Part shown: positions 57,627 through 64,000 of the stretch, piece by piece
How positions within the stretch are numbered: position 1 is the stretch's first letter
Layout of the letters: each line of letters opens with the position of its first letter
NCBI RefSeq assembly: GCF_010993775.1
Contig: NZ_WOTO01000039.1
Location: 1-64,000 of the forward strand
Direction: 5' to 3'
DNA length: 64,000 nucleotides
Source of the DNA: Fodinicola feengrottensis
Lineage (GTDB): Bacteria; Actinomycetota; Actinomycetes; Mycobacteriales; HKI-0501
The notes under the pieces: generated by a model
Seen by the model: only the letters and a program-made list of their open reading frames with translations
What the model was told of the DNA's origin: nothing
The model's database searches: none
Program-made: the position numbers and the translations under genes

Positions 57627-59053
57627 ATGAGTAGGCGCGCGAAGATCGTCTGCACCATCGGTCCTGCCACGTCCTCCCCGGAGCGGGTAAGAGCCCTGGT
57701 GGACGCAGGCATGGACGTTGCCCGGCTGAACTTCAGCCACGGCAGCCACGAAGACCACCAGGCGGCGTACCAGCTGGTCCGGGAGGCGTCCGACGCCACC
57801 GGCCACGCGGTCGCCGTGCTGGCCGACCTGCAGGGCCCCAAGATCCGGCTCGGCCGGTTCAAGGACGGGCCGGTGGAGTGGCTGACCGGGGAGACGGTCA
57901 CCATCACCACCGATCCGGTCGACGGCACCCACGACCTGGTCTCGACGACCTACGACAAGCTGTCGAAAGAGGTGTCGGTCGGCGACCGGCTGCTGATCGA
58001 CGACGGCAAGGTCGCGGTCGAGATCACCGCGCTGGACGGGCCGCGGATCCGCTGCCTGGTCATCGAGGGCGGGCCGGTCAGCAACAACAAGGGCATCTCG
58101 GTGCCGGAGTCGGCGCTCTCGGTGCCGGCGCTGTCCGAGAAGGACATCGCGGACCTGAAGTTCGCGCTGGACCTGCGGGTGGACATGATCGCCATGTCGT
58201 TCGTACGGGAGGCCAGCGAGGTCGAGCTGATCCGCCAGATCATGGACGAGCACGGCGGCGGCCGGCTGCCGGTGATCGCCAAGCTGGAGAAACCGCAGGC
58301 CGTCGACAACCTCGAGTCGATTGTGCTGGCCTTCGACGGCATGATGGTGGCCCGCGGCGACCTCGGTGTCGAGCTGCCGCTGGAGCAGGTGCCGATCGTC
58401 CAGAAGCGCTGCATCCAGCTCTGCCGGGAGAACGCGAAGCCGGTCATCGTGGCCACCCAGATGCTCGACTCGATGATCGAGAACTCCCGGCCGACCCGCG
58501 CCGAGGCCTCTGACGTGGCCAACGCCGTGCTCGACGGCGCCGACGCGCTGATGCTGTCCGGCGAGACCGGGGTCGGCAAGTTCCCGATCCTGACCGTGCG
58601 GACGATGAGCAAGATCATCACCTCCGTCGAGGAGGCCGACTGGGGAGTGCCGCCCCTGCAGCACGACCCGCGTACCAAGGGCGGTGCCATCGCCCATGCG
58701 GCGAAGAACATCGCCGAGGTGCTGGACGCGCGCGCGCGATCGTCGCCTTCACGCTCTCCGGCGACACGGTCCGGCGACTGGCGCGGCAGCACACCCGGCT
58801 GCCGATCCTGGCTTTCACGTCGATCCCGGCCGTACGGAACCAGCTCGCGCTTTCCTGGGGTGTCGAGACGTTCCTCACGCCCATGGTCGCCCACACCGAC
58901 GATATGGTGCGAGCGGTCGATGCGTCGCTGCTGTCGATCGGGCGGTTCCCGGCCGGTGACAGCGTGGTGATCGTGGCCGGCAGCCCGCCCGGGACGGCCG
59001 GTTCGACCAACGCCGTCCGGGTGCACCAGTTGGGCTCGGACACCACCGGCTGA
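57627..59053 (+). CDS. pyk: Pyruvate kinase, frameshifted
   Basis: Converts PEP and ADP to pyruvate and ATP. Seen: RRAKIVCTIGPATSSPERV, DVARLNFSHGSHEDH, VLADLQGPKIRLG, the catalytic Lys in LPVIAKLEKPQAVDNLE, MVARGDLGVELPLEQVP and NAVLDGADALMLSGETGVG. The C-terminal domain is reached after a break at gacgcgcgcgcgatcg (about 58735): IVAFTLSGDTVRRLARQHTR to the stop at 59053. About 475 residues. ATG 57627 gives the family N-terminus; GTG 57618 is three codons upstream. Confidence 0.95.
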
Positions 59054-59066
59054 CAGGAGTAAGACG

Positions 59067-59942
59067 TTGGGGGACCCGCTGCGCGGCCAACCGGCCGTCG
59101 ACCGGCTGCTGAAACTGCTGGACCTGGAGCAGCTGGAGGTCGGTTACTTCCGTGGCGTGAGCCCGGAGGTGTCGCTGCAGCGGGTCTTCGGCGGTCAGGT
59201 TGCTGGCCAGGCACTGGTGGCCGCCAGCCGTACGGTGTCCGTCGAGCGCTCGGTGCACTCACTGCACGGCTATTTCATCCGCGCCGGCGACCCGGCCGTG
59301 CCCATCCTCTACACCGTCGAGCCAGTACGGGACGGCCGCTCGTTCACCACCCGGCGGGTCACCGCGATCCAGCACGGTCGTGCGATTTTCTTCATGTCAG
59401 CTTCGTTCCAGGTGACCGAAGAAGGTTTCAGCCACCAGAGCGAGCTGCCCGAGGGGGTGCCAGCTCCGGAGGAGCTCCAGCCGGTCTGGGATGTCGTACG
59501 CAGGAACCTCCCTCCGGACGCGCCGTGGAACGTGATGGACCACCCGATCGACCTGCGCTACGTCGGGGTGCCCGGCTGGGTTTCGGCCGGCACCCGGCCG
59601 AAGTCGGATCGGCAGCAGGTGTGGATGCGGATCGACGGGAAGCTGCCCGATGACCAGGCGTTGCACGCCTGCGCTTTGACGTACGCGAGCGACCTGACGC
59701 TGCTGGACTCGACGCTCGCCGTGCATGGCAAGACGTGGGCCGAGGTCAGCAGCGCCAGCCTCGACCACGCCGTCTGGTTCCACCGGCCGTTCCGCGCCGA
59801 CGAGTGGTTCCTCTACGACTGCAGCAGCCCGTCGACCTCCGGTGGCCGCGGCCTCGCTTCCGGCCGCTTCTTCACCGCCGACGGCACCCACATCGCCACT
59901 GTCCTGCAGGAAGGCCTCATCCGCCCGGCCCGTCCCCGATAG
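59067..59942 (+). CDS. Acyl-CoA thioesterase II (TesB-like)
   Basis: 291 residues with a double hotdog fold. Seen: RVFGGQVAGQALVAASRTV, SLHGYFIRAGDPAVPILYTV, FFMSASFQVTEEGF, ALTYASDLTLLDSTLAVHG with the catalytic Asp, and LDHAVWFHRPFRADEWFLYD with Thr/Gln neighbours. TTG 59067 follows aggagtaagacg, a good ribosome-binding site, 13 bases after pyk. It ends three bases before the convergent decarboxylase stop. Confidence 0.92.
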   Translation: MGDPLRGQPAVDRLLKLLDLEQLEVGYFRGVSPEVSLQRVFGGQVAGQALVAASRTVSVERSVHSLHGYFIRAGDPAVPILYTVEPVRDGRSFTTRRVTAIQHGRAIFFMSASFQVTEEGFSHQSELPEGVPAPEELQPVWDVVRRNLPPDAPWNVMDHPIDLRYVGVPGWVSAGTRPKSDRQQVWMRIDGKLPDDQALHACALTYASDLTLLDSTLAVHGKTWAEVSSASLDHAVWFHRPFRADEWFLYDCSSPSTSGGRGLASGRFFTADGTHIATVLQEGLIRPARPR

Positions 59943-59945
59943 CGT

Positions 59946-61379
59946 TCAGACGGCGGCTTGTATGGTGGCCCAGGCGGCAGTGACGTGGGCGCGGGTGGTT
60001 TGCGGGGCGCCGATGGCGAAGCGCAGGGTGTAGGCGCCTCTGACGCGGGTGTGGGTCAGGTAGAGCTCGCCGGCTGCGTTGAGTGTGCTGAGCAACTCCT
60101 CGTTGGCCGCGTCCTCGCCGCGCAATCGGAAGCACACCAACGAAAACTGGTGGTCGGTGACGATTTTTCGAAGCGGTCGTCGGCCTCGACGAGTCCGGCG
60201 AAATATTCGGCGAGGGCGACGCCGGAGCGTACGTGCGCGCGCATCCCTTCAGCGCCGTACCACCGGATGACGCTCCACAACTTCAACGACCGGAACCTGC
60301 GGCCCAGCGGCGCGTGCCAGTCTCGGTAGTCGATCACCGCGTCCCGACTCGGTGGCGGTATTTCGCAGATATTCCGGCAAAACACTGAGGGCGCCAATCA
60401 GTGCCGCGCGGTCGCTGGTGAAGAAGATGTCGCAGTCGAAGTTGGTGAGCAGCCATTTGTGGCCGTCCGTGCAATACGAGTCGGCCAGCTCGACCCCGTC
60501 GTGCGAGTCGCGCAGCTCGGGGCAGAGCGCAGCGGCGCCGGCATAGGCGGCGTCGATGTGCAGCCAGATGTTGTTGGCCTGGCACAGCTCACCGATGACC
60601 CGGACCGGGTCGACGGCGGTGGTCGACGTCGTACCGATGGTGGCCACCACCAGTGCCGGCGTGAGCCCAGCGGCCTTGTCGGCGGCGATCGCCTCGGCGA
60701 GCTTGTCGGTCCGCATCCGGAGCTTGTCGTCGACCTCGATGACCCGCAGTTGCGCGGACCCGACCCCGGCCATGTTGACCGCTTTTTCCACGCTGGAATG
60801 GGTTTCCGTCGACGTGTAGACAGTGAAGCGGCCGTTGGCGCCACGCTCGCGCACCTGCCCGCCGCTGGCCCGGTGCAGCGCCGCGACCACCGCGACCAGC
60901 GCCGCCGACGAGGCCGAGTCCTGGATGACACCGCCGCCGGCCGACGTCGATCTGTAGGCCGCTGGGAGGCCGAGCAACTCGGCCATCCAGTCCATCACCC
61001 GGGTCTCGACCTCGGTGCACGCCGGGCTGGTCGCCCACAGCATGCCCTGCACGCCGAGCCCGGCCGACAACATGTCGCCGAGCACGGACGGACCGGTGGT
61101 GGGAGCTGGGAAATACGCGTAAAACTGCGGATGCTGCCAGTGCGTGATGCCGGGCAGCACGATCTCGTCGAGGTCGGCCAACATGTTCTTGCTGAAGTCG
61201 GCGGACCGCTCGCCCTGCTCGGGCGGGTGAGCGGGCAGCCGGGCCGCGATCTCGCCAGGCGAGACCTGCGACAGGACCGGATATTTCTCCACTCCGGCCC
61301 AGTAATCGGCGATCCAGTCGACCACGGTGTGGCCATGGGCGCGGAACTCTTCGGGCGTCATGTGCGGCGAATCTGTCAC
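59946..61379 (-). CDS. Aromatic L-amino acid decarboxylase-like PLP enzyme, frameshifted
   Basis: Group II decarboxylase of about 477 residues. Seen: FRAHGHTVVDWIADYWAGVE, THWQHPQFYAYFPA, GGGVIQDSASSAALVAVVAA, WLHIDAAYAGAAALCPEL, and the PLP lysine in DGHKWLLTNFDCDIFF. After LPEYLRNTATE the frame breaks (near 60360) to DYRDWHAPLGRRFRSLKLW, and again near 60165 to FSLVCFRLRGEDAANEELL and the end at 59946. Tryptophan, tyrosine or DOPA are likely substrates. GTG 61379 has aaagg upstream; ATG 61361 is the alternative. Confidence 0.9.
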
Positions 61380-61430
61380 GCCTTTCAGCGTACGGACGCC
61401 CACCGACATCGAATGCCCTTCAGGGCAGGG

Positions 61431-61862
61431 TCAGTGGGTAAGGTCAGCGATCGCGACGACCTTCTCGATGCGTACGCGTACGAGCAGCTCGCCCGGCGCC
61501 GCGTTGCGCTTGCCGTAGTCCTCGGCCGCTTCGGCGCCCATATAGCGGCCGCCGAGTCGGGTTCCCCAGGTCAGCAGGTCGTCCAGGTCTTCGCTGATGG
61601 TGGCGGTGCCCTGGATCGTGACGAAGGAGAACGGCGGGTGCGGGTCGTCGACGGAGATCGACACCCGCGGGTCGCGTACGAGCGATTTTCCCTTGACCGA
61701 CGTCGAACCGGTCATGAAGACGATGTCGTCCCCGTCGAGGTCAAACCACACCGGCGCCACGTGCGGTCGGCCGTCGGCTCGTACGGTCGCGACCATCCCG
61801 GTCCGCGTCCCGTCGGTGATGAACTGTCGCCACTCTTGCTCGGTCATCGGGTGCGCTGCCAT
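61431..61862 (-). CDS. PPOX/FDOR-class flavin or F420-dependent oxidoreductase-like protein
   Basis: 143 residues, split beta-barrel fold. Seen: MVATVRADGRPHVAPVWFDL, DIVFMTGSTSVKGKSLVRDP, VSISVDDPHPPFSFVTIQGT and GRYMGAEAAEDYGKRN. The pattern resembles TIGR03618-type F420-binding members common in actinobacteria; cofactor choice is inference. ATG 61862 has aggg at nine bases, better than GTG 61871. Confidence 0.88.
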   Translation of the reverse strand: MAAHPMTEQEWRQFITDGTRTGMVATVRADGRPHVAPVWFDLDGDDIVFMTGSTSVKGKSLVRDPRVSISVDDPHPPFSFVTIQGTATISEDLDDLLTWGTRLGGRYMGAEAAEDYGKRNAAPGELLVRVRIEKVVAIADLTH

Positions 61863-61905
61863 ATCGGTCACCCTAGCTCCGCGCCCCGCGTCCCGCTCTC
61901 TCGGT

Positions 61906-61997
61906 GTTGATCTTGTTTAGTTGGCCTACCCAAAGCGGACATGCGTACGAAATATCCCTTTTGGATAGGCTAACTAAACAAGATCAACAACGGGAAG
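61906..61997. repeat. 92-bp hairpin repeat, copy 1
   Basis: A direct repeat of 63025-63116 with 87 of 92 bases identical. The first 83 bases form one long stem-loop: GTTGATCTTGTTTAGTT (61906-61922) pairs with AACTAAACAAGATCAAC (61972-61988) without mismatch, and the pairing runs on to about 30 bp with a few mismatches. The loop is about 22 bases and includes ACATGCGTACGA. It is clearly more AT-rich than its surroundings. It lies in the divergent gap between the PPOX gene and the nuclease-like gene. Confidence 0.9.
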
Positions 61998-62117
61998 CGG
62001 GACGGGAGAATAGCAGGTGGGTGGCGGAGGGAAGTGGGTTTCCACAGGGGGAAGGGGGATCCACAGATTGCGGTACGGGCGCGGTGAACCAGGGGAAGCG
62101 CTGCCAGGTTTGGGGGC

Positions 62118-63011
62118 ATGGCGAAAGAGAAACCGCTTCCTGCGTTGCCGGTGGGATTCCGGCGGGAGATCGCGCTTGAACGTGGGGTAAGCGCGAGGCA
62201 ACTCCGTGGAGCGCGATTCGAGCGACTCTCGTACGGCAAGTATGTCGTTCGTGGTCGGTCTGGCGACGGGTGGCAGGCGCTGCTCGCGGCTCTGCCGCCC
62301 AGTGCCGCAGTTAGTCATGTTTCTGCTCTGCGGCTGCTCGGTTGTCCCATACCGTGGCAGCTCAGCGAAGACGAATCGCTACATGTCACGGTGCCGCAAG
62401 GGCATGGGTATCCGCGCCATCCGCTCATCACCGCTCACGGCCGGATCCTGCCGCCCGAGGATCGGATGATCCTGGACGGCACCTCGGTGACCAACGCCGA
62501 GCGGACATTTCTCGATCTCACCACCGAACTGTCCGCCGAGTCTTTGGTCGTCGTTGGCGATGGACTGATTCGAGCCGGTTGGACAAGTCGCGACCACCTG
62601 CTTGCGCGAGCGGAGGCTGCGTACCGACGACGTGGCGCGCTTCTCGCCCGTAAGGTGACGCCTATCCTGGATGGCCGTTCTCAGTCACCGCCGGAAAGTA
62701 TGTTGCGGTTTCGGATCATCAGCGACTATCTCCCAGCACCCGAACCGCAATGCCCAGTCACCACGGCATCCGGGGTGGTCGTCGGTCATTCCGACCTCGG
62801 TTGGAAACGGTGGCAGGTCGCCGCCGAGTACGAAGGACGACACCACGCCGACGATGATGAGCAGTTCGGCTACGACATCGAGCGATACACAGCAATGGCC
62901 GCCGCGGGCTGGATCGTGTTACGGGCCGCCCGCAGCGACCTGCGCGACGGCAGTCGCCGCTACCTCGCGCAGGTCCGCCGCACCCTCGCCAGCCGCGGCG
63001 CCCCCTGCTAA
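62118..63011 (+). CDS. DUF559/Vsr-like nuclease-domain protein with AbiEi-like N-terminus
   Basis: 297 residues from ATG 62118. The N-terminal part resembles AbiEi-type winged-helix proteins (LPVGFRREIALERGVSARQL, then FERLSYGKYVVRG and AAVSHVSALRLLG). The C-terminal part has the restriction-fold pattern PESMLRFRIISDY, VVVGHSDLGWKRWQVAAEYEGRHHA and FGYDIERYTAMAAAGWIVLR (E, D and ExE/K-like positions of the Vsr/DUF559 fold). Such proteins are widespread in actinobacteria and unstudied. Two copies of a 92-bp hairpin repeat flank the gene; the second begins 14 bases after its stop. Confidence 0.8.
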   Translation: MAKEKPLPALPVGFRREIALERGVSARQLRGARFERLSYGKYVVRGRSGDGWQALLAALPPSAAVSHVSALRLLGCPIPWQLSEDESLHVTVPQGHGYPRHPLITAHGRILPPEDRMILDGTSVTNAERTFLDLTTELSAESLVVVGDGLIRAGWTSRDHLLARAEAAYRRRGALLARKVTPILDGRSQSPPESMLRFRIISDYLPAPEPQCPVTTASGVVVGHSDLGWKRWQVAAEYEGRHHADDDEQFGYDIERYTAMAAAGWIVLRAARSDLRDGSRRYLAQVRRTLASRGAPC

Positions 63012-63024
63012 GTACAAAAACGTT

Positions 63025-63116
63025 GTTGATCTTGGTTACTTTGCCTACCCAAAGCGGACATGCGTACGAAGTATCCCTTTTGGATAGGCCAACTAAACAA
63101 GATCAACAACGGGAAG
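63025..63116. repeat. 92-bp hairpin repeat, copy 2
   Basis: Same orientation as copy 1, five substitutions, no indel. Three of the changes fall in the left arm (positions 63035, 63039 and 63042) and weaken the stem; one in the right arm restores a pair lost in copy 1. It lies between the convergent nuclease-like and acyl-CoA dehydrogenase genes, where it could also act as a two-way terminator. Confidence 0.9.
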
Positions 63117-63117
63117 G

Positions 63118-64000
63118 TTAGCGGATGTGCAGGCCGGAGATGGCGCGGGAGATGACCAGGCGCTGGATTTCGCTGGTGCCTTCGAAAATGGTGAAGATCT
63201 TGGCGTCCCGGTACATTCGTTCGACGGGGTGTTCGCGGCTGTAGCCGGCGCCGCCGAGGATTTGTACGGCGCGCTCGGCCGACCAGACGGCGACCTCGCC
63301 GGCTTTGAGCTTGGACATCGAGCCTTCGGCGGCCTCGAAAGGCTTACCGTTGCGGCCCATCCAGGCGGCCCGCCAGACCAGCAGCCGGGCGCAGTCGATC
63401 TCCATTTTCATGTCCGCGAGGGTGAACGCGATCGACTGGTTGTCGATAATCGGCCGGCCGAACTGGACCCGATTTTTGGCGTATTCCAAGGCATAGTCGT
63501 ACGCGGCGCGGGCGATGCCGACGGCCTGTGAGCCGACCGTCGGGCGGCTCAGCTCGAAGGTCTGCATGGCGGCCTGCGAGCGGCTCTGCTGGGGCGCCTT
63601 GCCGGCCTTGACGTCGCGGGCACGAGCCAGCCGCTCGTCGAGTTTGTCCTTACCGCCCAACAAACACGAGCCTGGCACGCGTACGTCGTCAAGGAAGATG
63701 TCCGCGGTGTGCGAGGCGTGCAGGCCGAGTTTCTTGATTTTACGGGTGGATTCCAGGCCTGGTGTGCCAGGTGGCACCACGAAGGCCGCCTGCCCGCGAG
63801 CCGCCAGCTCTGGATCGACGGACGCGACCACCACATGTACGTTCGCGATGCCGCCGTTGGTGATCCAAGCCTTCTGTCCGTTGAGGACCCACTCGTCCTT
63901 GGCCTCGTCGTAGCGGGCCCTGACCTTCATGGACGACACGTCGGAGCCGGCTTCTGGCTCTGATACGGCGAAAGCGGCGACCTTGGGATCGTCCGCGTCA
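63118..64000 (-). CDS. Acyl-CoA dehydrogenase, N-terminus beyond window
   Basis: The last 294 codons are present and the frame is open to the window edge. Seen: FAVSEPEAGSDVSSM and WVLNGQKAWITNGG (FAD/substrate signature), TVGSQAVGIARAAYDYALEY, YAKNRVQFGRPIIDNQSIAF, and the C-terminal signature QILGGAGYSREHPVERMYRD, AKIFTIFEGTSEIQRLVISR. The catalytic Glu is probably in the FEGT block, as in short-chain enzymes. The insertion GKDKLDERLARARDVKAGKA after the middle domain is unusual and distinguishes this subgroup. Chain-length preference is unknown. Confidence 0.95.
   Translation of the reverse strand, partial: DADDPKVAAFAVSEPEAGSDVSSMKVRARYDEAKDEWVLNGQKAWITNGGIANVHVVVASVDPELAARGQAAFVVPPGTPGLESTRKIKKLGLHASHTADIFLDDVRVPGSCLLGGKDKLDERLARARDVKAGKAPQQSRSQAAMQTFELSRPTVGSQAVGIARAAYDYALEYAKNRVQFGRPIIDNQSIAFTLADMKMEIDCARLLVWRAAWMGRNGKPFEAAEGSMSKLKAGEVAVWSAERAVQILGGAGYSREHPVERMYRDAKIFTIFEGTSEIQRLVISRAISGLHIR

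Noticed and set aside
1..64000. CRISPR arrays, tRNA or rRNA genes
   Set aside because: No regularly spaced identical repeats with unique spacers and no tRNA cloverleaf or rRNA sequence was seen. The repeats at 32409-33050 are contiguous and diverged.
1..64000. Genome decay (true pseudogenes) as the cause of the frameshifts
   Set aside because: Essential genes such as dnaE and gltB are affected, motifs stay perfect after each break, and breaks favour CGCG and homopolymers. This fits sequence error better than decay.

Overview
The window is 64 kb of high-GC actinobacterial chromosome. Evidence for this is the CG-ending codon choice, frequent GTG starts, a Wag31/DivIVA polar-growth protein, a class I dnaE, mycothiol-type DinB-like and PPOX/F420-type proteins, and above all the order hisD-hisC-hisB-hisH-hisA-hisF ... 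hisI ... trpC-trpB-trpA-lgt-gltB-gltD ... pyk, which is the usual backbone of filamentous Actinomycetes. I cannot name the genus from sequence alone. An NgcEFG-type amino-sugar importer and several degradative genes suggest a soil or plant-debris life style.

Layout. 1-4760: end of wag31, a proline-rich membrane protein, a DksA/TraR zinc-finger protein, lspA, an RluA-type pseudouridine synthase and a small membrane protein, mostly stop-to-start coupled. 4757-6385: PfkB sugar kinase and an unknown protein (minus). 6601-10145: dnaE1. 10204-16792: accessory and housekeeping genes (Uma2 nuclease-like, unknown, class A beta-lactamase-like protein with a GntR regulator, glutathione peroxidase, sugar-acid dehydratase, a membrane protein, a LON-domain protein). 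16945-24284: hisDCBH, then a flavin monooxygenase/PadR pair, then hisA-hisF. 24285-36720: an accessory block between hisF and hisI holding a gene-poor gap, ngcEFG, a double GNAT, a DinB-like protein, two LysR/MFS divergent pairs and a 0.7-kb repeat- and hairpin-rich gap. 36801-45065: hisI, an SDR/TetR pair, the Trp-associated membrane protein, a flavin amine oxidase, trpCBA and lgt. 45345-51386: gltBD. 51383-57513: LysR/MFS pair, an alpha/beta hydrolase, and a MarR-VOC operon divergent from a complete vdcBCD-type hydroxyarylic acid decarboxylase operon. 57627-64000: pyk, acyl-CoA thioesterase, aromatic amino acid decarboxylase, a PPOX protein, a DUF559/Vsr-like nuclease gene flanked by two copies of a 92-bp hairpin repeat, and the end of an acyl-CoA dehydrogenase.

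How the genes work together. The his and trp genes supply histidine and tryptophan. No trpF is present, which fits a bifunctional PriA (HisA/TrpF). LspA and Lgt are the two ends of lipoprotein maturation, and NgcE is a predicted client. GltBD feeds glutamate to HisC and HisH. The VdcBCD operon would remove CO2 from phenolic acids under MarR control.

Caution. About half of the genes, including essential ones (dnaE, gltB, trpA, trpB, trpC, pyk, hisF, hisH), are broken by one- or two-base frameshifts, often at CGCG/GCGC or homopolymer runs. The simplest reading is uncorrected indel errors in the assembly, not gene decay. Broken genes are therefore given with full-length coordinates and the break positions are stated.
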